From an uncultured Oscillospiraceae bacterium (lineage in GTDB: Bacteria; Bacillota; Clostridia; Oscillospirales; Acutalibacteraceae), in assembly GCA_900549825.1 (NCBI GenBank), contig URQB01000004.1:1-64000 (forward strand): a DNA stretch of 64,000 nucleotides, read 5' to 3'. Below, piece by piece: positions 7,313 to 15,288 of this stretch; position 1 is the stretch's first letter; each line of letters opens with the position of its first letter. The position numbers were made by a program, and so were the translations under genes. A model generated the notes under the pieces. The model was not told the origin of the DNA and did not search any database. It worked only from the letters and a program-made list of their open reading frames with translations.

Positions 7313-10165
7313 TTATGATTCGTCCGGGCGCTTTGTCTCTTCTTCATCCGTTTGGATTGTGTTATCTGAAGACGGTGAGGAAACAGACGGCGCGTCTTCC
7401 TTCAGTTTCAATTGTACAGATGCTTCCGGTAGCTCTGATTCACTGCCGGAGACAGTCTTGCGGAGGGGATAAGACATCAGGAAGAATGGTTTCTTAGCGC
7501 TGCGGTTCCATACAAGCAGCAAAATGATGACCGCCAGCGCAAAGACCGAAATACCGATCCCAATATACATTCCCCTTGGCGTATATGAGAATTCGACGGT
7601 ATGGATTCCGCTGCCGATATTTACCGCGAGCAGCGCGTCGCCCACAGCGATCAGGTCCTTCTTGGCGGTTTTTTCGCCGTCTACCATAACAGTCCAGCCT
7701 TCGTCGTAGGGAATGGAGGTATACAGGATGCCGTTGTCGGAAACATCGATTGTTCCGCGGATCTTGGTATCCGTAAAGGTCTCCACCTGCAGGGAATCCG
7801 CTTTCAGACGCTCATATCCGCGCTGGAATTCCGCCTCGTCAAAGCCGTAGGCATAAAAATCAATATAGCCGGAATCGCCGCTGCTGATGGTGATATCCAC
7901 GCTGATCACCTCGCCTTTCTCATGGCGGCCGATATCGAGGATATATTCCCGGTCCACATTCTGCGTATTATGATAGCTGTCCGAAGAGATGCTGATCTGC
8001 TCCACATTATCCGAATTGACATAGAGATAGAGATTTTCCGTGCCGGGGCTGATCAGATGCATCGTCAGGCTGGCGTCCTTTCCCGGCGTGGTGCGGAAGA
8101 AGGTGAAAGTGCCCAGCTGGGATTCGTCACTGAAGGAATCGATATTGTAATAATCGATGTTGGAAATCTCCATCGGGTGGAACAGCGTGCCACAGCCGGT
8201 GGCCTTCTGGAAGAACTCCTGCTGCACCATAAAGGGATCGCTGCCGTCCGTCGCCCAGCTCTGCACGGTATCATTGACACGGAAAGCTGCCGGCAGGGAA
8301 TACTTATTTTCATATGCTGTGAATTTCCCCTGTGAAATCGGCAGCTCCGTATACAGCGAAGCATCCGGATGCACATCGGTTGCGTTATTGACGATATATT
8401 TCAGCCCGAACATGCTGTTGTAGACCGGCGTTTGCAGGTGATAGGTATAGCTGTTGATGAAATTGCCGAACATGCCCAGGCGGCTCTGCAGATTCGATAC
8501 CTTTTCATAGGCCATCGAGGAGAAGGTGGAAACACCGTTATAATTGTACCAGGCAGGATCCATGCGCGTGCGCAGGCTGGTCAGCTCCATACGGTAGAAG
8601 CCTCCGTTTTCCCGCGCATCCAGCTGCTCCTTGACCGCCTCAAAATCAGTCAGGTCGGATACGTAATTGCTTTTCGGCTGATCCATGCTGTAATTATCCG
8701 TATTTGCAGCCGCAGCCTCTGTAACGACACAGCAGAGCAGCAGCACCGCCACGGCGGAGGACTGGTAGCGTTTGTCCTTCATTAAGATCATGACCAGCAC
8801 ATAAATCGCAATCAGGATCAGCGTGAGGAGGACGGAGAGCTCGTCCACATTCTTGGACGTTATTTTCTGCACGATCACCACATAGGCCATCACGGCCAGG
8901 CCGACGCCAGCAATTTCCTTCGCGGCGAATTCCTTGAGCCGGATCAGCACCTGATAGGCCATGATCAGCAGGATAAAGGAATAGAGGAAGGACTGCCGGT
9001 AGGGCAGGTCGTTGGGGAAATGAAAGCCGTGCCAGATATAATTGAGGAAATTCGTGTTGAAGCTGAAATAGAAGAAGACGAGCAGAGAGAGATGCATGAC
9101 CTTTTCCCGCTTGGAAATCGTCTTTGCAAAAAGATAGAGCGGAATCAGGATCAGCACGATCGCACCGCAGTATACGTTGGGCAGTACATCCTCGCCGCTG
9201 CTGCGGATGGTAGGCGTTACGCTGGCGAAATGATTGGCCAGAAAGTCGAATATGGTAAAATAGGAGGCGTATTTTTTCGGAAATGTGCCGGACGTGGCGG
9301 AGCAGGCCTGCAGAATAAAATAGGTGGGGAGCAGGGCAAAAGCCGCAACACCGCCGGAGAGGATCGAGCTGCCTGCAAAACGGAATCCGCTCTGCAAAAA
9401 CCGGCTGCCCCGGATTTTGGACCACAGGGAAGGCTTGCTTTCATTGGCCTGAACACCGGCGAGCTGGTCTGAAATCTCATAATGGCTGAAATAATACACC
9501 AGGAAATACAGCACAGCGAAAATGCAGACCATGAAAGACATGTAGTAATTCGAGAGCATGGTCAGCGCCAGCGCGGCACAGTAGATCCAAAAGCGGCCCT
9601 TTCGGATGATCTGCTCGATGCCGAGCGCAATCAGCGGCAGAAGGACCATCGCATCCAGCCACATCACGTTCCAGTAATAGGCGATGAAAAAGCCACAGAA
9701 CGAATACAGCACGCCGAAGGCGGAAATTGTCGCATCGTTTTTACCGGTGGAACGCTTCAGGTAATAGGCGAATGCTGCGCTTGCAAAAGCTGCCTTGAGC
9801 AGGATCATCGTGGCGATCGCTTCCGGGATGTTCTGATGCCCGAAGAGGAGAATGATGGCGGAAAGGGGGCTGGAAAGGTAATTGTAAAAATTGCCCAGGA
9901 AGCTGCCGCCCAATCCCGTATTCCAGGAGTAGATCAGATTTTCGCCGCCCACGATCCGTTCATACAGCTCCGCAAAAAGAGGACCGTATTGATGATAAAG
10001 GTCCATGCGCAGGATCGTCCTTCCGCCGAAGGGGATCAGCTCAAAGCAGATGTAGACCAGGAGCATCACCAGCGCGGAGGCGGCAAAAGAGATCCATACG
10101 TAACGGTTTTCATAGAACCGCTGCGACAGCGCGGGACGTTTCAGCTTGCTGTGTGTTTGTTCCAT
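7313..10165 (-). CDS. YfhO-family polytopic membrane protein
   Basis: A 950-residue integral membrane protein of the YfhO family. A hydrophobic helix at residues 28-48 is followed by a conserved-looking loop containing FGGRTILRMDLYHQYGPLF. About a dozen further hydrophobic segments run to residue 490. A large, mostly extracytoplasmic C-terminal domain (about 500-880) follows, then a final helix near 870-890 and a charged Ser/Glu-rich tail. In Firmicutes, YfhO-type proteins are linked to glycosylation of cell-envelope polymers, and the fold resembles GT-C enzymes; this is family knowledge, and no substrate can be read here. AGAAGG precedes the ATG. It stands alone, divergent from the M42 operon. 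Confidence 0.85.
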   Translation of the reverse strand: MEQTHSKLKRPALSQRFYENRYVWISFAASALVMLLVYICFELIPFGGRTILRMDLYHQYGPLFAELYERIVGGENLIYSWNTGLGGSFLGNFYNYLSSPLSAIILLFGHQNIPEAIATMILLKAAFASAAFAYYLKRSTGKNDATISAFGVLYSFCGFFIAYYWNVMWLDAMVLLPLIALGIEQIIRKGRFWIYCAALALTMLSNYYMSFMVCIFAVLYFLVYYFSHYEISDQLAGVQANESKPSLWSKIRGSRFLQSGFRFAGSSILSGGVAAFALLPTYFILQACSATSGTFPKKYASYFTIFDFLANHFASVTPTIRSSGEDVLPNVYCGAIVLILIPLYLFAKTISKREKVMHLSLLVFFYFSFNTNFLNYIWHGFHFPNDLPYRQSFLYSFILLIMAYQVLIRLKEFAAKEIAGVGLAVMAYVVIVQKITSKNVDELSVLLTLILIAIYVLVMILMKDKRYQSSAVAVLLLCCVVTEAAAANTDNYSMDQPKSNYVSDLTDFEAVKEQLDARENGGFYRMELTSLRTRMDPAWYNYNGVSTFSSMAYEKVSNLQSRLGMFGNFINSYTYHLQTPVYNSMFGLKYIVNNATDVHPDASLYTELPISQGKFTAYENKYSLPAAFRVNDTVQSWATDGSDPFMVQQEFFQKATGCGTLFHPMEISNIDYYNIDSFSDESQLGTFTFFRTTPGKDASLTMHLISPGTENLYLYVNSDNVEQISISSDSYHNTQNVDREYILDIGRHEKGEVISVDITISSGDSGYIDFYAYGFDEAEFQRGYERLKADSLQVETFTDTKIRGTIDVSDNGILYTSIPYDEGWTVMVDGEKTAKKDLIAVGDALLAVNIGSGIHTVEFSYTPRGMYIGIGISVFALAVIILLLVWNRSAKKPFFLMSYPLRKTVSGSESELPEASVQLKLKEDAPSVSSPSSDNTIQTDEEETKRPDES

Positions 10166-10216
10166 CGTCAGCCTTCTTTCCGAGCCCTACGGCTACGAAT
10201 CAAATTGAATGAAAAT

Positions 10217-10245
10217 AGTCTATCATAATTTTGGAAGCCTTTCAA
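10217..10245 (-). promoter_or_regulatory. Candidate promoter for the YfhO-type gene
   Basis: On the minus strand, TTGAAA, a 17-bp spacer and TAGACT lie about 50 bases upstream of the ATG. The -10 is only a partial match. Confidence 0.4.
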
Positions 10246-10293
10246 GAAAAGCTTCTGTACAGATTTGAAAAGAAAAGGAAAAAGCAGGACATA

Positions 10294-10322
10294 TTGAATT
10301 TTCACTCCGAAAAACGTATAAT
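10294..10322 (+). promoter_or_regulatory. Sigma-A-type promoter for the M42 peptidase operon
   Basis: TTGAAT, a 17-bp spacer and a perfect TATAAT, ending 56 bases before the ATG at 10379. Confidence 0.8.
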
Positions 10323-10378
10323 AATCAAAGCTAATTACCTTAAAATCAGTATTACCAGTTTGGAAAGGAATTCTGTCA

Positions 10379-11386
10379 ATGAAGGACTTATTGCTGCAAT
10401 TGTGTGCCGTATCGGGCGTGTCGGGCGCAGAAAAGACGGCGGCACAGACGGCCGCCGGTGCGCTCGGCGCGTTCGCGCAGGTGCATACCGATGCTTCCGG
10501 CAATGTCATCGGCGAAATTGAGGGGTCAGGTCCGCATATCCTGCTGGATGCGCATATTGACCAGATCGGCATGGTCGTGACCGGTGTGGACGCGGAAGGC
10601 TTTCTGCAGATCGACAAATGCGGCGGCATCGACATCCGTACGCTGGCCGGGCATGAGGTGACCGTCTGGGGAACCGAGCCGCTATATGGCGTGGTATGCA
10701 GCACACCGCCGCATCTGTCAAAGGCAGACGATCAGTCGATCACCGATATTACGGATATGGCAATCGATATCGGCCTTGCGGCGGAGGCCGCGCGGGAAAA
10801 GGTGCACCCGGGCGACCGTGTGACCCTGCGGCGGGAGCCGAGGGAGCTGCTGGGTGGCCTGATCAGTTCGCCGTCTCTGGATGACCGCGCGGGTGTGGCG
10901 GCAATCCTTCGCTGTCTGGAACTGCTCAGGGAGCAGAAGCATTCCTGCCGGATCACCGTCGTTTTTTCTACGCAGGAGGAAGTTGGCGGCGGGAGCGCGG
11001 GCTGCGCCTCCTTTGCTGCCGGGGCCGAAGAGGGCATTGCGGTGGATGTGAGCTTTGCCATGACGCCGGATGCGCCGCGGCACAAATGCGCGGACCTGGG
11101 CAAGGGCACAATGATCGGCATTGCGCCTACCCTGAACGCCGCAATGAGCCGTCGGATGGAGGAGATCGCCATAGAACAGAAGATTGCCTGTCAGCTGGAG
11201 GTTATGAACGGGAAAACCGGGACGAACGCGGATGAGATCGCCGCGGCGGGCGCAGGCACGCGCATGGGGGTTCTGTCCATTCCGCTGCGGTATATGCATA
11301 TGGGAATCGAGGTCATCGACCCGCAGGATGTGGAGAGCACCGCCCGGCTGCTGGCGGCCTATATCCTGGAAAGGGGGCGCGCGTAA
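10379..11386 (+). CDS. M42-family metallopeptidase (glutamyl aminopeptidase type), first copy
   Basis: A 335-residue M42 peptidase, predicted to be a cytoplasmic two-metal aminopeptidase that trims peptides. Metal-ligand and catalytic segments are in the family order: DAHIDQIG near residue 58, SLDDRAG near 167, TQEEVGGGSAG near 200, AVDVS near 222 and RYMHMG near 305. The usual HxDE-I/V-G reads HIDQIG here, with Gln in place of the non-ligand Glu. AAAGGA lies nine bases before the ATG. The stop codon abuts the start of a second M42 gene, so both are translated from one message. Metal choice and substrate cannot be told. Confidence 0.9.
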   Translation: MKDLLLQLCAVSGVSGAEKTAAQTAAGALGAFAQVHTDASGNVIGEIEGSGPHILLDAHIDQIGMVVTGVDAEGFLQIDKCGGIDIRTLAGHEVTVWGTEPLYGVVCSTPPHLSKADDQSITDITDMAIDIGLAAEAAREKVHPGDRVTLRREPRELLGGLISSPSLDDRAGVAAILRCLELLREQKHSCRITVVFSTQEEVGGGSAGCASFAAGAEEGIAVDVSFAMTPDAPRHKCADLGKGTMIGIAPTLNAAMSRRMEEIAIEQKIACQLEVMNGKTGTNADEIAAAGAGTRMGVLSIPLRYMHMGIEVIDPQDVESTARLLAAYILERGRA

Positions 11387-12415
11387 ATGCTGGAAACTTT
11401 AAAAACCCTCTGTTCCCTGCAGGGCGCTTCCGGCCGGGAAGACGCGGTGCGGGATTATCTGATTGAGCGCATCGGGACGCATGCGGAGTATGAGGTTGAC
11501 GCGCTCGGTAATCTTTTGGTGCATAAAAAGGGCGCGCAAAGGGCAACAAAGAAGGTGATGCTTGCCGCCCACATGGACGAGGTGGCGTTGATCATCACGT
11601 ATATCACGGAAGATGGCTATCTGAAATTTTCGCCTGTTGGAGGGATTGATCCGCGCGTCCTGTTTGGGCGGAGCGTGTTTGTGGGGGATCAGAAACTTCC
11701 GGGCGTAATCGGCTCCATGCCGGTGCATCTGCTGAAAAAGGACGATCTGAAAAAAATCCCGGATTTTGAGAAGCTCTATATTGATATTGGAGCTTCTTCT
11801 GCCGATCAGGCGAAAGAAGCGGTTCATTTGGGTGATATCGCTTATTTTGACTCGCCCTTCATGCCGTTTGGCGAGCGCCGGATCAAGGCGAAGGCGCTCG
11901 ATGACCGCGCGGGCTGCGCGATCCTATTGGAGATGATCGAGTGCGACCAGCCCTATGACCTCGATTTTGCTTTTACCGTGCAGGAGGAAGTAGGCCTGCG
12001 CGGCGCGGGAGCCGCCGCCTACCAGCTCAATCCCGATTATGCGATCGTGGTGGAGACGACGACCGCGGCGGATATCGCGGGCGTCCAGCCGCACAAGCGC
12101 GTCTGTGCATTGGGTAAAGGCGCGGTGGTATCCTTTATGGATAAGAGTACGCTCTATGACCGGCGGCTCTATGATTTTGCTTTCTCTCTTGCAGAGCGGA
12201 AAAATATCCGCTGTCAGACCAAAACGCTGGTCGCGGGCGGAAATGATGCGGGTGCGATCCACAAGAGCCGGGGCGGCGTCAAAACCATTACAGTATCTGT
12301 GCCGTGCCGTTATCTGCATTCACCCTCCTGCGTGATCGAAGAAGGGGATTTGTACGATACCGCGGATCTGGTGCGTGCGCTTGCGCAGTGCTTTGCCGAT
12401 GATTCGATTGATTGA
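11387..12415 (+). CDS. M42-family metallopeptidase, second copy
   Basis: A 342-residue paralogue of the preceding gene, starting immediately after its stop. It has AAHMDEVALI near residue 57, ALDDRAG near 170, QEEVGLRGAG near 203, VVETTTAAD near 220 and RYLHSPS near 307: a complete set of M42 metal-ligand and catalytic positions. The pair is diverged rather than a recent duplication. M42 enzymes form large tetrahedral particles, and paired genes in some organisms make mixed particles; whether that holds here is inference. Its last 17 bases overlap the next gene. Confidence 0.9.
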   Translation: MLETLKTLCSLQGASGREDAVRDYLIERIGTHAEYEVDALGNLLVHKKGAQRATKKVMLAAHMDEVALIITYITEDGYLKFSPVGGIDPRVLFGRSVFVGDQKLPGVIGSMPVHLLKKDDLKKIPDFEKLYIDIGASSADQAKEAVHLGDIAYFDSPFMPFGERRIKAKALDDRAGCAILLEMIECDQPYDLDFAFTVQEEVGLRGAGAAAYQLNPDYAIVVETTTAADIAGVQPHKRVCALGKGAVVSFMDKSTLYDRRLYDFAFSLAERKNIRCQTKTLVAGGNDAGAIHKSRGGVKTITVSVPCRYLHSPSCVIEEGDLYDTADLVRALAQCFADDSID

Positions 12416-13181
12416 CCGGCAGCAGGCGCCCGCTTTTCTCTCCTTCTGTGAAGGAAGCCCTTACGGCGTGCGGATTGCCGCTTTTCTGGAAGCGTATGGG
12501 ACGGGCTATCCGTTTGCTCTGTTTTGGATGCAGACGGACGAAGCAGGGCGCTTGACCGCCGCTTTGTCACGTGTTGATGGAAATGTGACGGTATGTGCTG
12601 TGAAGCGGGCAGATTTGGAGGAAATATGGGAGTTTTTGTATGCGGTTGGCTTTGAAAGCGTCCTGTGTCCGGAATGGGTTGTCCGGGAGAATTGCCTTTT
12701 GCCAGGCTGTCGCCTTCAGCGATGCCTTCCTATGCGGCTGCATTCTTCGCTCGTGCCGCAGAAGCATGAGGTGGTCTCCCTTTGCAAAGAGCCTCCGCTG
12801 CCAAAGGTCTATGAAATTTTGACCGCAGCGGGGGAACCGCTGCCCAGTCTTGCAGCATGGCTCCCGGACGTTTCCCATCGGGTACGCCATGGCACGGCCC
12901 GGGTATGGGCGGTACAAGACAGGGATGAATGGATCGCCTGTGCCATGGCGGTTGCGCTGACGCGGCGGGAAGCTTTCCTTGGCGGCGTGGCGGTTCTGCC
13001 GGAGAAGCGTACAAATGGAATCGGTTCTTACTTGACTGCGTCGCTGTGCAGAGCCTTATCCGAAGAAGGAAAAATGGTTTTTCTTTTCCGTGAGGATGGC
13101 CTGCACGAGGCATTTTACCGCCGAATCGGCTTTGAACCGTATGGAGAATCAACCCTGATCATTACCCGAAAAGGAGTTTAG
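12399..13181 (+). CDS. GNAT-family N-acetyltransferase-like protein
   Basis: A 260-residue protein. The C-terminal half has a GNAT acetyl-CoA-binding segment, VAVLPEKRTNGIGSYL near residue 207, and later FYRRIGFEPYG, typical of the last strand and helix. The N-terminal half is not recognised and may be a degenerate second GNAT domain. The ATG at 12399 lies inside the end of the second M42 gene; an in-frame ATG at 12375 is also possible. No clear Shine-Dalgarno site is seen, which fits translational coupling. The acceptor substrate is unknown; a link to peptide breakdown is suggested only by position. Confidence 0.75.
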   Translation: MIRLIDRQQAPAFLSFCEGSPYGVRIAAFLEAYGTGYPFALFWMQTDEAGRLTAALSRVDGNVTVCAVKRADLEEIWEFLYAVGFESVLCPEWVVRENCLLPGCRLQRCLPMRLHSSLVPQKHEVVSLCKEPPLPKVYEILTAAGEPLPSLAAWLPDVSHRVRHGTARVWAVQDRDEWIACAMAVALTRREAFLGGVAVLPEKRTNGIGSYLTASLCRALSEEGKMVFLFREDGLHEAFYRRIGFEPYGESTLIITRKGV

Positions 13182-13189
13182 AGTTACAT

Positions 13190-14455
13190 ATGCAGCAGTC
13201 TTTTTTTCAGCTTGACCCTGTGATTCAGAAAGCTGGACAAGATGCGCTGGAGTGCGCACGGCCCGACTTTCTGAAAATTGATCAGATGACCGAATATAAC
13301 CAGCTCAAGGTGCTTTCCGCCTTTATTCGAAATGGCGTGAGCGAGAGCCATTTTGTCTCGTCTACCGGCTATGGTTATGACGACCGGGGCCGTGAGACGC
13401 TCGACAAGGTGTTCGCCGAGGTGATGGGCGCACAGGATGCGCTCGTGCGCCACACCTTTGCCTGCGGGACGCATACGCTCGCCGTAGCGCTCTACGGTGT
13501 ACTGCGCCCAGGGGACACGATGCTCAGCGCGACTGGCACGCCCTATGACACGATCCATTCCGTGATCGGCCTGCGCGGAGAGGGGCAGGGCTCTTTAAAG
13601 GATTATGGGATCCATTACCGTCAGGTGGAGCTGGGGAAGGACGGCCTGCCGGATATTCCGGTTATTTGTGCCGCGATTGATGAGACGACCAAAATGGTCT
13701 ATCTCCAGCGCTCGCGCGGGTACTCCCTGCGCCCGAGCCTGAGCGTTGCGCAGATCGGCGATGTGGCGAAGGCAGTCAAGGCGGTCAAATCGGATGTGAT
13801 CGTGATGGTTGATAACTGTTATGGCGAGTTCGTCGAGCAGGAAGAGCCGCTCAGTGTGGGCACGGACCTGATTGCGGGCTCGCTCATCAAAAATCCCGGC
13901 GGCGGGATTGCACCGACGGGCGGCTATATTGCGGGCCGCGCCGATCTGGTGGAGCTTTGCTCCTACCGGATGACGACGCCGGGGCTCGGCCGCGAGGTGG
14001 GCGCGACGCTCGGCCAGAACCGCCCGCTTTACATGGGTCTATTCCATGCGCCGCATGTGACGGGAGAGGCGCTGAAAACAGCGGCCTTTACCGCGGCGCT
14101 CTTTGAAATTCTGGGTTATGACGTGACGCCCCGCTGTGGAGAAACGCGCCATGATATCATCCAGGCTGTGCTTCTGCGGGAGGAAAAAGCGCTGATTGCG
14201 TTCTGCCAGGGCATGCAGAAGGGCGCGCCGGTGGATTCCTTTGTATCCCCGGAGCCATGGGACATGCCTGGCTACGACAGCCAGGTCATCATGGCGGCGG
14301 GTGCGTTTACGCTCGGCTCATCCATTGAGCTCTCGGCGGACGCGCCCCTGCGCGAGCCGTTTGCCGCCTGGATGCAGGGCGGGCTCAATTTCCACAGTGC
14401 AAAGATGGGTGTTCTGCTCGCCGCGCAGGAGATGAAGAACAGGGGAGTGATTTAA
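13190..14455 (+). CDS. PLP-dependent methionine gamma-lyase-like protein (aluminium resistance family)
   Basis: A 421-residue type-I-fold PLP enzyme matching the Met_gamma_lyase/aluminium-resistance family (PF06838) from memory. Visible blocks are SSTGYGYDDRGR near residue 60, HTFACGTHTLA near 91, ATGTPYDTIHSV near 112, MVDNCYGEFVE near 205, and SLIKNPGGGIAPTGGYI near 228, where the Lys should form the Schiff base. GAGTTTAGAG before the ATG is a weak ribosome site. It sits eight bases after the GNAT gene and its stop abuts the next start. The true reaction is uncertain; the family name reflects resemblance to Cys/Met metabolism enzymes, and members are often uncharacterised. Confidence 0.88.
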   Translation: MQQSFFQLDPVIQKAGQDALECARPDFLKIDQMTEYNQLKVLSAFIRNGVSESHFVSSTGYGYDDRGRETLDKVFAEVMGAQDALVRHTFACGTHTLAVALYGVLRPGDTMLSATGTPYDTIHSVIGLRGEGQGSLKDYGIHYRQVELGKDGLPDIPVICAAIDETTKMVYLQRSRGYSLRPSLSVAQIGDVAKAVKAVKSDVIVMVDNCYGEFVEQEEPLSVGTDLIAGSLIKNPGGGIAPTGGYIAGRADLVELCSYRMTTPGLGREVGATLGQNRPLYMGLFHAPHVTGEALKTAAFTAALFEILGYDVTPRCGETRHDIIQAVLLREEKALIAFCQGMQKGAPVDSFVSPEPWDMPGYDSQVIMAAGAFTLGSSIELSADAPLREPFAAWMQGGLNFHSAKMGVLLAAQEMKNRGVI

Positions 14456-15169
14456 ATGGCTGGAAAGCAGAAAGAAGGATTCGTCGTTTACCGCGGCATC
14501 AGTCCGGACGCGCTCTGGCTGCTGGCGGAAAACCGGTTTCAAAACAGCAAGGAATTTTATGAGTCTAAGAAACCCGCGATCAAGGAACAGGTGCTGATCC
14601 CGATGCAGCAGATCTGTGCCGCGCTTGCGGACAGAATGGAAAAAATCGATGATAAAATCTGCCTGGTCCCAACGCGCATGGTATCCCGTATCCGGCGCGA
14701 TACGCGCTTCACGAAGGATAAAACGCTTTACCGGGAGCACGTCTGGATTACCTTTATGCGCCCAAAGAAGGAGTTCCCCTGCTCACCTGCCTTCTGGTTT
14801 GAGATAACGCCCCAGGGCTATCGGTTCGGCGTGGGTTTTTACTACACAACCCCGCAGCTGATGCAGGCGTACCGCAACGCAATGCTGGAACATCCGGCGG
14901 CCTTCCGCAAAGCTGTGAAAAAAGCGGAAAGAGCGGGCTTTGCCTTTGGCGGCGAAAGCTATAAAAAGAACCGGCCCGGCGATGTGCCGGAGGATCTGCG
15001 CGATTATTTCAACCGGAAGGACGCGTTTGTCTGCCGGGAGAATCCCAGCCTTCTGCCGCTGCAGGAGGCAGGGATCATCGCAGAACTCAGAGAAGGCTTT
15101 TCTGAGCTCGTGCCGCTGTATCACTTTCTCCTGAAGGTAAGCGAGGATACCAATGGGATCAAACCATAA
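14456..15169 (+). CDS. DUF2461 domain-containing protein
   Basis: A 237-residue cytoplasmic protein of the DUF2461 family, function unknown. Features seen are FYESKKPAIKEQV near residue 34, the basic stretch RIRRDTRFTKDKTLYREH near 81, and an aromatic-rich FWFEITPQGYRFGVGFYY near 108, all typical of the family. The ATG directly follows the stop of the PLP-enzyme gene, and a GGGGAG site lies at the end of that gene. It is the last gene of the operon; a hairpin with a T-run follows. Confidence 0.88.
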   Translation: MAGKQKEGFVVYRGISPDALWLLAENRFQNSKEFYESKKPAIKEQVLIPMQQICAALADRMEKIDDKICLVPTRMVSRIRRDTRFTKDKTLYREHVWITFMRPKKEFPCSPAFWFEITPQGYRFGVGFYYTTPQLMQAYRNAMLEHPAAFRKAVKKAERAGFAFGGESYKKNRPGDVPEDLRDYFNRKDAFVCRENPSLLPLQEAGIIAELREGFSELVPLYHFLLKVSEDTNGIKP

Positions 15170-15173
15170 TCTG

Positions 15174-15210
15174 AAATGCAGACGGCTCTTGGCTGCCTGC
15201 ATTTTCTTTC
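15174..15210 (+). terminator. Intrinsic terminator of the M42 operon
   Basis: Stem AAATGCAG / CTGCATTTT with an imperfect inner part and a pyrimidine run after it, five bases after the DUF2461 stop. Confidence 0.75.
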
Positions 15211-15220
15211 AAGTTAGAAA

Positions 15221-15249
15221 TGGAAAAAAGAAATCAGATGTGTTACAAT
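15221..15249 (+). promoter_or_regulatory. Candidate dnaE promoter
   Basis: TGGAAA, a 17-bp spacer and TACAAT. Transcription would begin near 15256. That would leave an ATG at 15220 untranscribed and supports the downstream TTG start for dnaE. Confidence 0.45.
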
Positions 15250-15288
15250 CATTCTAATAGCATGGATTCCTCACAGGGAAGTGATATC